64,000 nt of DNA, from contig NZ_JALKBH010000004.1 in NCBI RefSeq assembly GCF_023016115.1, positions 453,563 through 517,562 of the forward strand. The letters run 5' to 3'. How positions within the stretch are numbered: the first letter of the stretch is position 1; every line of letters begins with the position of its first letter. A model generated the notes under the pieces. That model made no database searches, was not told the DNA's origin, and saw only the letters and a list, made by a program, of their open reading frames with translations. Made by a program: the position numbers and the translations under genes. Positions 53,235 through 62,759 of this stretch are shown piece after piece. This DNA is from Alcanivorax sp. S6407 (GTDB lineage Bacteria; Pseudomonadota; Gammaproteobacteria; Pseudomonadales; Alcanivoracaceae).

Positions 53235-54617
53235 TCAGAAGGGGTGCGCCAGATGCATAATCTCGTCTTTCTCTTTGGGTATCAGCGGATCGAGGAACCT
53301 TCCCTCTTCATCTCTCGGCAAGCGACGATCCGGAATAAAAGTAACCACACCCGGGATGTCATCCCGAAATGTGATCCGCTGCTCAACAACCCCTTTTTCA
53401 GGATCAGAAGCAATCAAATTCACTTTTTTGATTTTCCCACTTAGATGACGATATTCCCTTCGTTTTTCTCCAAATACAGCAATATCGCTGATCAATTGAC
53501 CCTCCTGATAATCAAAGGATCTTGCGGTATTACCCTCGGGATCTTTCATTTCCTTAAGCAAGCCGCCTTCATCATAAATAAACTCCGGAAACCCATATAC
53601 CGCATCGTCAGCAGTAAACCAGGCATTATCCTCACCGGTCATAAGAACCACTTCCCCAGCAGGTCTTCCTTCCTCATCAAACTTATAAAGCCGCATAAGC
53701 GGGTATAGCGCTGGCGGATTCTGGCTGGCATCACTATCCAGCAGCTCACCCTTTTCAGGAAGCCACGTCATGGTGCGGTACCGAGTATCTACATAGCTTT
53801 CATTTTCACCATAGCGGTCCATCACCATCCGACTCTCAAGCTCACCCGGCAGCCACTGCACAACTTTTTTCTGGTAACCGTTACCCGCATACCAAAAAGC
53901 CCCAACCGGGCTAACGCTATCTGAATATTCCGGGGAAGGATCTACCGTAACAAGAAACTCAAACCCGGTTTCCGCATCGCCGGTAAGGGTCGTAGTCTGT
54001 ATATGGGAAGGAAAAGGAGGGGCGCTAGTAATCAGGTCATTGTCATCATAAAAAACCACATGCTGAGTCTGCGACCAACCATCTTCACCGGGGATATTTT
54101 TAATGGTTATGCTGTAGCCAAACTGATATCTCGCCGGGCAAAAATCACCTTTACAGAGCACCTCTTCTTTTACCAACTGCTTGCCTGGCAGAAAAGGACA
54201 AATAGAAATCCGACCATCGCTCTCCAGACCCAACTGCCGGAGCGCAAAACTCCCATCCCCATTGGTACCCATATTCTGCACTACTGACAGCAATGCTGGC
54301 GGAACAGGGTTATCCGCTTGTTGATACTTACAGGTCAGCCCACCTTTACGCACATCATCCAGGGTATTCCATTGACCATCGCTGCCTGGGCCAACGACAA
54401 AGCGAGAACGCACCATATTGCTTGTACCGTAATCAAAGACCTGCATCCCTTTGACAACACCACCTTCGCGATACTCAACTGTGGCAGGGACGGGCTCATA
54501 GGAGCCTGATGCACCGCTATTATTGCCACCACCACCACACCCTACAGCCATAAACATAAAGACCAAAGGAGAGACTAAAAATTTAAAGCTTCTTGTATTA
54601 TGCAAAACGAGACCCAC
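53235..54617 (-). CDS. Lipoprotein with YD/RHS-like strands
   Basis: 460 residues, GTG start with a weak ribosome site. Lipobox-like MAVGC followed by GGGG. The body has sugar-repeat-like strands: MVRSRFVVGPGSDGQWNTLDD, and near the C-terminus YDEGGLLKEMKDPEGN then DYQEGQLISDIAVFG, resembling isolated YD repeats. AT-rich relative to neighbours. No family assigned; may be an acquired surface lipoprotein. Confidence 0.55.
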   Translation of the reverse strand: MGLVLHNTRSFKFLVSPLVFMFMAVGCGGGGNNSGASGSYEPVPATVEYREGGVVKGMQVFDYGTSNMVRSRFVVGPGSDGQWNTLDDVRKGGLTCKYQQADNPVPPALLSVVQNMGTNGDGSFALRQLGLESDGRISICPFLPGKQLVKEEVLCKGDFCPARYQFGYSITIKNIPGEDGWSQTQHVVFYDDNDLITSAPPFPSHIQTTTLTGDAETGFEFLVTVDPSPEYSDSVSPVGAFWYAGNGYQKKVVQWLPGELESRMVMDRYGENESYVDTRYRTMTWLPEKGELLDSDASQNPPALYPLMRLYKFDEEGRPAGEVVLMTGEDNAWFTADDAVYGFPEFIYDEGGLLKEMKDPEGNTARSFDYQEGQLISDIAVFGEKRREYRHLSGKIKKVNLIASDPEKGVVEQRITFRDDIPGVVTFIPDRRLPRDEEGRFLDPLIPKEKDEIMHLAHPF

Positions 54618-54626
54618 ATTTTTTCA

Positions 54627-55028
54627 TCAAAAACACTGTGCATCACCGGCTAAAAAGCCTTCAGCAATAATCACCGCTGCCATGGAATCCACCCGCGGAT
54701 CAGCCTTCTGAATACCGGTACGCTCACGCGCTTCCCGGGTGCTGAGGCGCTCATCCACCAGCCAGACTTTCATTCCGAAACGGCCTTTCAAGCGGCCGGC
54801 AAATTTCTTGGCGCGGGCCGTGGATTCACTTTCCGTCCCGTCCATGTTCAACGGCAAGCCCACCACCAGCGCCTCCGGCTGCCATTCTTTCAACAGGGCG
54901 GCAATGTCATCCCAATTGGGCTGGGTGTTTTTGCAGGGCAGGGCTTTCAGCGGAGAGGCAGTGCCCAGCAGCTCATTACCGCTGGCCACACCGATTTTCT
55001 GGGTGCCGTAGTCGAAGGCGAGAATCAT
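54627..55028 (-). CDS. ruvX: RuvX/YqgF putative pre-16S rRNA nuclease
   Basis: 133 residues from ATG 55028. RNase H-like fold with ILAFDYGTQKIGVASGN, VVGLPLNMDGTES, VDERLSTREAR and the closing DSMAAVIIAEGFL. Processes the 5' end of 16S rRNA. No clear ribosome site upstream: the ATG follows a heptad repeat directly. Normally next to pyrR; here about 4 kb intervenes. Confidence 0.9.
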   Translation of the reverse strand: MILAFDYGTQKIGVASGNELLGTASPLKALPCKNTQPNWDDIAALLKEWQPEALVVGLPLNMDGTESESTARAKKFAGRLKGRFGMKVWLVDERLSTREARERTGIQKADPRVDSMAAVIIAEGFLAGDAQCF

Positions 55029-55034
55029 GAGGGG

Positions 55035-55200
55035 CAGTGAACAGTTAACAGTGAATAGTGAACAGCGACGCGACAAGCTAATGGTGTTTTTGAAAGCATA
55101 TCCGCCGCGTACAAACTCCGGGCGCGGCCTGCCACCTTGAAGAAAGAACCAACTAATCCCGCGTAACTGTTCACTGTTAACTATTCACTATTAACTGTTT
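55035..55200. repeat. Heptad inverted element, GTNAACA class, ruvX-yqgE gap
   Basis: Left arm 55036-55065 (AGTGAAC, AGTTAAC, AGTGAAT, AGTGAAC), right arm 55164-55200 with inverse units. Core about 100 bp. It separates ruvX from yqgE, which usually sit almost end to end. Confidence 0.92.
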
Positions 55201-55761
55201 TTAGCTGTGCCCCGCCTGACCCGCAATCAGGTTGATGTCCACGCCGATACGCGCGGCGGCGGCGTGCCAGGATTGTTCGAAGGGGGTGTCGAGGACCAGT
55301 TCGCGGCTGGCTGGGGTGCTGAGCCAGGCATTGTCTACCAGTTCCTGTTCCAGCTGGCCGGCTTCCCAGCCGGCGTAGCCGAGACACACCAGGGACTGTT
55401 CCGGGCCTTCGCCCACGGCGATGGCTTCGAGGATGTCACGGCTGGTGGTGAGCATCAGGCCATCGCTGAGCAGGATGCTGGAATCCCAGTGCGTGGACGC
55501 CGCATGAATGATGAACCCGGCTTCCTGCTGCACCGGACCACCGGCCACCACCCGATGTCGCTCGGACGGCGGCACTTCGATCTCGATATCCATGTCAGCA
55601 AGAATGTCGCCGAGACTGATCTGCACGGGGCGATTGAGGGTCAGGCCCATGGCGCCCTCGCTGCTGTGCTCAACGACATAGGTGACGGAATGTTCGAAGT
55701 TGGGGTCGGCCATCTGCGGCATGGCCACCAGCAACTGGTGTTTCAGGCTTGTGTTGTCCAT
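55201..55761 (-). CDS. YqgE/AlgH family protein
   Basis: 186 residues from ATG 55761. Family motifs: HQLLVAMPQMADPNFEHSVTYVVEHS, GAMGLTLNRPV, VVAGGPVQQEAGFIIH and GYAGWEAGQLEQELVDNAW. UPF0301 members are conserved next to ruvX and affect alginate regulation in Pseudomonas by an unclear mechanism. Stop codon abuts the heptad element. Confidence 0.9.
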   Translation of the reverse strand: MDNTSLKHQLLVAMPQMADPNFEHSVTYVVEHSSEGAMGLTLNRPVQISLGDILADMDIEIEVPPSERHRVVAGGPVQQEAGFIIHAASTHWDSSILLSDGLMLTTSRDILEAIAVGEGPEQSLVCLGYAGWEAGQLEQELVDNAWLSTPASRELVLDTPFEQSWHAAAARIGVDINLIAGQAGHS

Positions 55762-55791
55762 GGGCACAGTATCGGGGGACGGGGGGAGAGC

Positions 55792-56071
55792 TGCAAGCTT
55801 CAAGCTACAAGCTGCAACGCGGGGAAGGATCTGGAGCCATTCCTCAAACGCATGGGCCGCGCCGCCGCCATGTTCCGGTCTTTGGACATTTCAACGCGGA
55901 GTGCCAATCTGGCAATCCGCTCCGCCCTGGCTTCGCGTTGCAGCTTGTAGCTTGAAGCTTGCCTCTGCCGTTACGCCATTTTCTCGCCAGGGCCCGGGTT
56001 CGGCCAACAAGTTGGCTCTCCTACGGCGGCTTCGGTTCTGGCGTGTTGCGTGAAGCGTGAAGCGTGCTGCG
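55792..56071. repeat. AAGNNNC inverted element plus AYGCNNC-class array
   Basis: 55793-55818 (AAGCTTC, AAGCTAC, AAGCTGC) and 55934-55962 (TTGCAGC, TTGTAGC, TTGAAGC) form an inverted pair. A separate array GTGTTGC, GTGAAGC, GTGAAGC, GTGCTGC at 56042-56070 ends at the stop codon of the TonB-like gene. Confidence 0.9.
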
Positions 56072-56947
56072 TTATTTCGACGACACCTTGCGGCTGCTGT
56101 CGAATTTCCAGGTGCGGATGATTTCCAGCACATCCATATGCTTGCGCATTTCCGGGGTGAAGTTGTCAAACGGCGCCGCCATGCGCACGCTCTGGATGGC
56201 CGCCTGGTCGAGGAACTTGTGGCCGGAGGACTTCAGCACGCGCACTTCCTTGAGTGAGCCGTCCTTCTGGATCGCCACCAACAGGCGCACGGCTCCGAAG
56301 GTATTGCTGTTCAGGGCCTGGGCCGGGAAGTTGCGTGTGCCCATGGTTTCCACTTCGCGGCGGAAGGTATCAATGTACTGGGCCTCGTAGTGAGCCTTGG
56401 CGGACACCGAGGTGAGACGGCGAATGCGCGGGCGCTTGGCATACGCCTGCTTCTGCTCGGCCAGACGGGCCTGCAGGCTGGCGATCTGCTGGCTCATGTC
56501 GAGCAGATTCTCCTGCTTGGCCACCTTGAGCGGCTTCTGCTCAGTCTTTTCCTTTTGTTCGGCCTGTACCTTCTGCTCACTTTCCCGGGCGGTGGTGATT
56601 ACCAGCAACTGCGACTGACGATCACGCTGCTGCAGGGTGGTCTTTTCCTTGAGCTGGACGTTTTCCAGCTTGCTGTCGGCAAAGTCGGCCTGCTCGGTGG
56701 TGGTTAGCTCCTGCTTTTCGGCCAGATCCCCGGAGCCCTGCTGGTTGCTCTGGGCAATAAAATCCGCCTCGTCCGGCTCCTCATCGCTGCGGAACTGGGA
56801 CAGGGTCACCTCCAGGGTGTGTGGCGCGGCGCGCTGCTTTTCCGGGGCGAAATTAACCCCGAAGATCAGGATGCCGTGGAAGGCCAGCGCCAGAAACACG
56901 GTAAAGGTAAGGCGATCTGAAGCACTGACGGGTGAATTGGCTGCCAT
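56072..56947 (-). CDS. TonB-like energy transducer
   Basis: 291 residues. One membrane span near 15-33 (LTFTVFLALAFHGILIFGVNF), a long charged coiled-coil-like region rich in Gln/Glu/Lys (~95-170), and a C-terminal TonB domain (~200-285: VRLLVAIQKDGSLKEVRVLKSSGHKFLDQAA ends near FDNFTPEMRKHMDVLEIIRTW). Conserved between gshB and yqgE in gammaproteobacteria. Transfers energy to outer-membrane receptors or acts in a related role. Confidence 0.85.
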   Translation of the reverse strand: MAANSPVSASDRLTFTVFLALAFHGILIFGVNFAPEKQRAAPHTLEVTLSQFRSDEEPDEADFIAQSNQQGSGDLAEKQELTTTEQADFADSKLENVQLKEKTTLQQRDRQSQLLVITTARESEQKVQAEQKEKTEQKPLKVAKQENLLDMSQQIASLQARLAEQKQAYAKRPRIRRLTSVSAKAHYEAQYIDTFRREVETMGTRNFPAQALNSNTFGAVRLLVAIQKDGSLKEVRVLKSSGHKFLDQAAIQSVRMAAPFDNFTPEMRKHMDVLEIIRTWKFDSSRKVSSK

Positions 56948-57037
56948 GAATTCTTCTTTTCACTACTGCTTATTGTGTTTTTTCCGAGGGTACTCTCCGT
57001 GCCCCGGGCATACCATCACATGAGAATACGCTGGTGA

Positions 57038-57142
57038 AAGCGAGTTTCGAGTCACGAGTTGCGAAAACCTGACCTTCCCGGCACCCGGTTTTGCCTTTCG
57101 AAACTCGCTTCTCGTGACTCGTTACTTTCTTTTCGTTACTTC
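57038..57142. repeat. Heptad inverted element, AGNNNCG class
   Basis: Left arm 57039-57064 (GCGAGTTTCGAGTCACGAG then TTGCG), right arm 57096-57126 (TTCGAAACTCGCTTCTCG onward), core with AAAACC and GGTTTT. Lies between gshB and the TonB-like gene. Confidence 0.9.
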
Positions 57143-57197
57143 TTATCGCCTGCAGGCATACCCTGAAGGGCACGCAGGGCTCCTACGGTAGAGGCGG

Positions 57198-58151
57198 TCA
57201 GGACTCGTCCCGTACCGCCAGCAAGGCATCGAACAGCTGCCCCGCAATGTTGATATCAAATATCGCATCCAGCTCACGGATGCAGGTGGGGCTGGTCACG
57301 TTGATCTCGGTGAGATAATCACCAATCACGTCCAGCCCCACGAAATATAGTCCCTTGCGCTTCAGGGTGGGACCTACCTGTTCGCAGATCCAGCGATCGC
57401 GATCGGTCAATTCCCGTCCCTGACCGGTGCCACCGGCCGCCAGATTACCCCGCAATTCACCCTCTTTGGGGATCCGTGCCAACGCATACGGCACGGGCTC
57501 ACCATTGATCATCAGGATGCGCTTGTCCCCATCCTTGATCTCCGGCACGTAACGCTGCGCCATGATCGGGGTCTTGCCGTGCTGGGTCAGCACTTCGATC
57601 ACCACCGAGATATTCGGGCTGTCCTTGCGCACCCGGAAGATGTTGCTGCCGCCCATACCGTCCAGGGGCTTCATGACAGTGTCATCGAACTCCCGTACAA
57701 AATCCCGCAACAGGCCGGCCTGGCTGGACACCAGGGTCGGGGTGCAGCACTGGGGAAAGTCCGTGGCGAACAGCTTTTCATTGCTGTCACGCACACTGCC
57801 GGGGCGGTTTACCACCAGCACACCTTCCCGCTCTGCTTTCTCCAGCAGATAGGTGGCGTAGATGTATTCCGTGTTGAACGGCGGATCCTGGCGCATGAGG
57901 ATAATGTCAAAATCGGCCAGGTCCTGGTTCACGGTATCGGCCAGACGGTACCAATCGTCGTTATTGTCGGTCACTGTGACTGCCCGTGTGGCCGCAAAGC
58001 TGCGACCATCGCGCACGTAGAGATCACCTGGCTCCATGTAATAGAGCGACCAGCCTCGTCGCTGGGCCTCCAGCATCATGGCGAAAGTACTGTCTTTCCA
58101 GGGTTTGATCTTGGCGATGGGGTCCATCACCACGCCGATTTTCAGGCTCAT
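57198..58151 (-). CDS. gshB: Glutathione synthetase
   Basis: 317 residues. ATP-grasp fold with KIGVVMDPIAKIKPWKDSTFAMM at the start, YCHAEYI-like ATYLLEKAE, VMKPLDGMGGSNIFRV, and EINVTSPTCIRELD near the C-terminus. Joins glycine to gamma-glutamylcysteine. Divergent from pilG with a 254-bp promoter region, the usual gammaproteobacterial arrangement. Confidence 0.96.
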   Translation of the reverse strand: MSLKIGVVMDPIAKIKPWKDSTFAMMLEAQRRGWSLYYMEPGDLYVRDGRSFAATRAVTVTDNNDDWYRLADTVNQDLADFDIILMRQDPPFNTEYIYATYLLEKAEREGVLVVNRPGSVRDSNEKLFATDFPQCCTPTLVSSQAGLLRDFVREFDDTVMKPLDGMGGSNIFRVRKDSPNISVVIEVLTQHGKTPIMAQRYVPEIKDGDKRILMINGEPVPYALARIPKEGELRGNLAAGGTGQGRELTDRDRWICEQVGPTLKRKGLYFVGLDVIGDYLTEINVTSPTCIRELDAIFDINIAGQLFDALLAVRDES

Positions 58152-58405
58152 GGGATCTCCACAGACATAGGGGTGGGCCGGGCAATATTAGCAGCGCCGG
58201 CAGGGGATCGCCACGCGGGAAACCTCCGCCTGGCGCGGAGGAGTTTTCCCAAGTTTCATAGGGCCTTATAGATTGATTGTAGAATCTGTGTTAAAAACTT
58301 TCCTTGGGCTGACACCGCCACAGGCCCCGCCCATCGTATTATTAGAAAGGCCAAAAATTACAACAAGTTGCGGCCAATTACGGTTCACGGTTAAAGGCAG
58401 TTTCC

Positions 58406-58789
58406 ATGACTGACAATTTCCAAGACCTCAAGGTGATGGTTATCGACGACTCAAAAACGATTCGTCGGACCGCGGAAACCTTGTTGAAAAAAGCAGGTTG
58501 TGAAGTGATCACCGCCACTGATGGCTTCGACGCCTTGGCCAAAATCGCCGATACCAAGCCCAATATCATCTTCGTGGACATCATGATGCCGCGACTGGAT
58601 GGGTATCAGACCTGTGCGCTTATCAAGAACAACAGTGCCTTCAAGTCCACCCCTGTGATCATGCTGTCCTCCAAGGATGGCCTGTTCGACAAGGCCAAGG
58701 GACGAATCGTGGGTTCTGATGAATACCTGACCAAACCGTTCTCCAAGGACGAACTGCTCGGCGCCATTCGCCAGCACATGGCAGGTTAG
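58406..58789 (+). CDS. pilG: Twitching motility response regulator PilG
   Basis: 127 residues, a single CheY-like receiver. Phospho-acceptor Asp58 (IIFVDIMMP), acidic pair IDD at 13-15, Lys in YLTKPFS. Acts with PilH downstream of the ChpA kinase to control type IV pilus extension. First gene of pilGHIJK-chpA. Confidence 0.94.
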   Translation: MTDNFQDLKVMVIDDSKTIRRTAETLLKKAGCEVITATDGFDALAKIADTKPNIIFVDIMMPRLDGYQTCALIKNNSAFKSTPVIMLSSKDGLFDKAKGRIVGSDEYLTKPFSKDELLGAIRQHMAG

Positions 58790-58821
58790 GCAGCACGCAT
58801 GCTGACCGGATAGAGGAAAAA

Positions 58822-59190
58822 ATGGCTCGAATTCTGATTGTTGATGACTCTCCCACCGAAACCTACAAGTTGCGGGAGATTCTGGAAAAGCATGGCCACG
58901 AGGTAATCGAGGCCGCCAACGGTGCCGACGGCGTGGCTACGGCCCGCTCCGAACTGCCAGAACTGGTGCTCATGGACGTGGTGATGCCGGGCCTGAATGG
59001 CTTCCAGGCCACTCGCCAGCTGACCAAGGGGCCGGACACCGCACATATTCCCATCGTGATCGTTACCACCAAGGATCAGGAGACTGACCGTGTCTGGGGC
59101 AAACGCCAGGGCGCCAAGGACTACCTGACCAAGCCGGTGGATGAAGATCTGCTCCTGCAAACCGTCGACCGCCTGCTGGCCGACAGCTGA
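58822..59190 (+). CDS. pilH: Twitching motility response regulator PilH
   Basis: 122 residues, single receiver domain; Asp52 (LVLMDVVMP), VDD at 7-9, Lys in YLTKPVD near residue 103. PilH promotes pilus retraction and dampens signalling. 32 bp after pilG; GAGG before the ATG. Confidence 0.95.
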   Translation: MARILIVDDSPTETYKLREILEKHGHEVIEAANGADGVATARSELPELVLMDVVMPGLNGFQATRQLTKGPDTAHIPIVIVTTKDQETDRVWGKRQGAKDYLTKPVDEDLLLQTVDRLLADS

Positions 59191-59207
59191 ACTGCAAGGA
59201 GCCATGA

Positions 59208-59756
59208 ATGAGCGCTAGCGCCTCCGCCGCCTACATCAAGCTTGCCGAATACCATCAGCGTTGCCGGGAGCAGGCCAAAGACCTGCCCATGCAGCAGGAT
59301 GCGGTCAGCTATTGGAGTGGCGTGGGCTTTGTGCTCGATGGCAAGAAATACGTGGCACCGCTGGATGAGGTTTCCGAAATCCTCACGGTGCCGGCTTATA
59401 CCCGGATTCCCGGCGCACAAAGCTGGATGAAAGGTATCGCCAACGTACGGGGCCGCTTGATGACCGTGATGGATCTCAGCGGCTTTCTGGAAAAAAGTTC
59501 ACCGATTCAGGAAAAGCGCCGCCGGCTGCTGGTACTGGATCAGGACGACCTCTACACCGGCCTGACCGTTGATGAGGTAATGGGGATGCAGCATTTCCCT
59601 ATTGATGAGTTTGTCGAATCACTGCCAGTCAGTGATCCCAGCGTCACAGGTTATGTGCGCGGGGCCTATCGGCGCGACGGGGAGTACTGGTCCGTGTTCA
59701 GCCTGTCCCGGCTGGCAGAGGACCCGCGTTTCATGCAGGTAGCCCGAACCGGCTGA
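59208..59756 (+). CDS. pilI: CheW-like adaptor PilI
   Basis: 182 residues. CheW domain (~45-175): [57 protein letters not shown]. Couples PilJ to the ChpA kinase. 17 bp after pilH. Confidence 0.94.
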   Translation: MSASASAAYIKLAEYHQRCREQAKDLPMQQDAVSYWSGVGFVLDGKKYVAPLDEVSEILTVPAYTRIPGAQSWMKGIANVRGRLMTVMDLSGFLEKSSPIQEKRRRLLVLDQDDLYTGLTVDEVMGMQHFPIDEFVESLPVSDPSVTGYVRGAYRRDGEYWSVFSLSRLAEDPRFMQVARTG

Positions 59757-59815
59757 CCGCAGAACGCGTACGTGGGGTACATAAGAAGAGTGAACGCCAG
59801 GCCAGGAGCCAGACT

Positions 59816-61846
59816 ATGAAGTTCAATCCGGGAGCATTTGTTGAAAAACTGCGGGGGGGTGCGAGCAGCGGCGGCAATTCGCTGAATATTGCACTGTATT
59901 TCGGCCTTGCCATCTTTATCGTACTGGCACTGGTCAACTTCCTTCTCTCTGCGACCACCGCGAACCAGGCCCAGGAAAACATTACCTTTGCCTCGGAAAT
60001 GCGCGTTGTCTCCCAGCAGATTGCCAAGAACTCCCTTGAAGCCGCGGCGGGTAACGCCGACGCCTTCGAGCTGCTGGACAATTCCCGCAAGAGCTTCCAG
60101 GAAGCCTGGGATCAGGTGAAGGACGAAAAAGTCGCCGATCCCCAGGTGATCCAGCGTCTGGAAACCCTCTGGAAAGAGGTTGACCAGAACACCGGTACCA
60201 TTCTGAAAGGGGAAGATACGGTTCTGGATCTGCACGAAGTGGCAGACACCCTGGCCCAGACCATTCCTGCCCTCCAGGCCGAATACGAAGGCGTTGTGGA
60301 AATTCTGGTAATGACCGGCGCCGATCCGGAGCAGATCGCCTTTGCGCAGCGCCAATCCTGGCTGGCCGAGCGTATCGTGCGATCTATCTCCAAAGTACTG
60401 GAAGGGGGCGACGGTGCGGTCATCGCGGCGGACTCCTTCGGCCGTGACGCCAGCCAGTTCGGCCGTGTCATGAATGGCATGATCGAAGGCGACAGCGCCA
60501 TGGGCATCGACCAGGTGAACGACCCGGACGCCCTGGATTACCTGGCCGAGATTGCCGACCTGTTTGACGAATTCGTAAACCAGTCCGTGGATGAGATCCT
60601 GGAAACCGCCCCGGAACTGTTCCAGGTGCGGAACGCGGCTGACACCATCTTCCGCCGCTCTCAGGATCTGCTGCAGGAATCCACCAACCTCAACCTGCAG
60701 TTCGAAAGCTCCACCGGTAGCCTGTTCCCCTCGGTAGGCCTCGGGGCACTGTGTGGCGCCATTGCGATATTGCTGTTCTTCCTGATCATGGCCCAGCGGA
60801 ACCGTCAGGAAGCCAAGAAGAAAGACGAACTGGAAAGTGAGAACCAGCGAAACCAGGCCGCGATTCTGCGTCTGCTCGACGAACTGGGCGACCTGGCTGA
60901 CGGTGACCTGACCGTACAGGCGACGGTAACCGAGGACTTCACCGGTGCCATCGCTGACTCCATCAACTACTCCATTGACCAGCTGCGCAGCCTGGTACAG
61001 ACCATCAACAACTCGGCGGTACAGGTGGCATCGGCCGCCCAGGAAACCCAGTCCACGGCGATGCATCTGGCCGAGGCCTCCGAGCATCAGGCCCAGGAAA
61101 TTGCCGGGGCGTCTGCCGCTGTGAACGAAATGGCGGTCTCCATTGACCAGGTATCTGCCAACGCCTCCGAATCGGCGGCGGTAGCGGAACGAGCGGTAGC
61201 CATTGCCAACAAGGGCGCCGAAGTGGTACAGGCAACCATCCACGGCATGGACACCATCCGCGAACAGATTCAGGAAACCTCCAAGCGGATCAAGCGTCTG
61301 GGTGAATCCTCCCAGGAGATTGGTGACATCGTATCCCTGATTAACGACATTGCTGACCAGACCAACATCCTCGCCTTGAACGCCGCGATTCAGGCGTCCA
61401 TGGCGGGTGAAGCGGGCCGCGGCTTCGCGGTGGTTGCGGATGAAGTACAGCGACTGGCGGAACGTTCCGCCGCTGCGACCAAGCAGATCGAGACCCTGGT
61501 TAAGACGATTCAGACCGATACCAACGAAGCGGTAATCTCCATGGAGGCGACCACCGCTGAGGTAGTGAAAGGGGCCCGCCTGGCGCAGGACGCTGGTGTG
61601 GCACTGGAAGAAATTGAGAACGTATCGAAAACCTTGGCGGACCTGATCCAGAACATTTCCAACGCGGCGCGTCAGCAGGCGGCTTCCGCGGGTCACATTT
61701 CCAACACCATGAACGTGATCCAGGAAATTACTTCTCAGACCTCTGCCGGTACCACCGCCACTGCGCGGTCCATTGGTAACCTCGCCGAGATGGCTCAGGA
61801 AATGCGTAATTCCGTTGCCGGCTTCCGTCTGCCGGAGCATTCCTGA
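59816..61846 (+). CDS. pilJ: Methyl-accepting chemoreceptor PilJ
   Basis: 676 residues. TM1 at about 23-45, periplasmic domain ~46-300 with two PilJ-type four-helix regions, TM2 near 302-325, HAMP-like [19 protein letters not shown], and the signalling hairpin near 500-540 with [18 protein letters not shown]. Senses mechanical or chemical cues for twitching motility, including pilin. 59 bp after pilI. Confidence 0.96.
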   Translation: MKFNPGAFVEKLRGGASSGGNSLNIALYFGLAIFIVLALVNFLLSATTANQAQENITFASEMRVVSQQIAKNSLEAAAGNADAFELLDNSRKSFQEAWDQVKDEKVADPQVIQRLETLWKEVDQNTGTILKGEDTVLDLHEVADTLAQTIPALQAEYEGVVEILVMTGADPEQIAFAQRQSWLAERIVRSISKVLEGGDGAVIAADSFGRDASQFGRVMNGMIEGDSAMGIDQVNDPDALDYLAEIADLFDEFVNQSVDEILETAPELFQVRNAADTIFRRSQDLLQESTNLNLQFESSTGSLFPSVGLGALCGAIAILLFFLIMAQRNRQEAKKKDELESENQRNQAAILRLLDELGDLADGDLTVQATVTEDFTGAIADSINYSIDQLRSLVQTINNSAVQVASAAQETQSTAMHLAEASEHQAQEIAGASAAVNEMAVSIDQVSANASESAAVAERAVAIANKGAEVVQATIHGMDTIREQIQETSKRIKRLGESSQEIGDIVSLINDIADQTNILALNAAIQASMAGEAGRGFAVVADEVQRLAERSAAATKQIETLVKTIQTDTNEAVISMEATTAEVVKGARLAQDAGVALEEIENVSKTLADLIQNISNAARQQAASAGHISNTMNVIQEITSQTSAGTTATARSIGNLAEMAQEMRNSVAGFRLPEHS

Positions 61847-61889
61847 TCCGGCCTGCGCCGGCTAGGGATACAGGGAGATGGGTGTGGCA

Positions 61890-62756
61890 ATGACAGACCG
61901 ATGGTCCATCAGAAGCACGCCCGCCATGGATGCGGAGCAATTCCAGCTGTGGCAGGCACTACTGGAAGATCGTACCGGCATGACCCTGTCCGATGCGCGC
62001 AAGAGTTTCCTGGAGACCAGCTTGAGCATCCGCATGCGCGAGCTGGGCTTCGAGGAATACGAGACCTATTACGAACACCTGATGGTGGGCACCACCGAAT
62101 CCCGGGCCATGGAATGGTCCATCCTGGTGGATCGGCTCACCGTTCAGGAAACCAGCTTTTTCCGTCATCAGAGCTCCTATGCCCTGGTGGAGGAGTACGT
62201 CCAGGGCTTTGTGGCTGAACAGCCGGAGGGCGCCAATCTGGATGTCTGGAGCGTGGGCTGCTCCACCGGCGAGGAAGCCTACTCACTGGCCATGCTGATC
62301 AACGAGCAGCTGGCGGATAACAGCCGCAAGATGTTCTACGGCATTACTGCTACCGACATCAGCCTGCCCACCCTGGCCAAGGCCCGTAAAGGGGAATATG
62401 CGGCCCGACGCGCCCTGCAGGTGGACCCGGTATTGCGGGAAAAGTACTTCATGCCCGGGGAAAGCGGGCAGACCGTAATGGTGGCACCGGAACTGAAGCA
62501 ACACATCTGTTTCGCCCGCCTCAATGTGCTCGACCTGGGCAATGCGCCCATGAACAACATGGATTTGATCTTTTGTCAGAACATGCTGATTTACTTTCGC
62601 CGCTGGCGAAAACGCCAGATTGTTAACCGTCTGGCGGAGCGGCTGGCTCTCGGGGGCATGATGGTACTGGGCCCCGGCGAAGTCACCGACTGGCAGCACC
62701 CAGATCTGGAGCGGGTGCATTTTGCCGACACGCTGGCATTCCGACGCGTGAAATAG
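61890..62756 (+). CDS. pilK: CheR-like methyltransferase PilK
   Basis: About 288 residues. SAM-binding LDVWSVGCSTGEEAYSLAML near residue 110 and DLIFCQNMLIYFRRW near 225. Methylates PilJ. Starts at 61878 (ATG, abutting AGGGAG), 61884 (GTG) and 61890 (ATG) are in frame; the last or the GTG is favoured by ribosome spacing. 31-43 bp after pilJ. Confidence 0.92.
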   Translation: MTDRWSIRSTPAMDAEQFQLWQALLEDRTGMTLSDARKSFLETSLSIRMRELGFEEYETYYEHLMVGTTESRAMEWSILVDRLTVQETSFFRHQSSYALVEEYVQGFVAEQPEGANLDVWSVGCSTGEEAYSLAMLINEQLADNSRKMFYGITATDISLPTLAKARKGEYAARRALQVDPVLREKYFMPGESGQTVMVAPELKQHICFARLNVLDLGNAPMNNMDLIFCQNMLIYFRRWRKRQIVNRLAERLALGGMMVLGPGEVTDWQHPDLERVHFADTLAFRRVK

Positions 62757-62759
62757 AAG

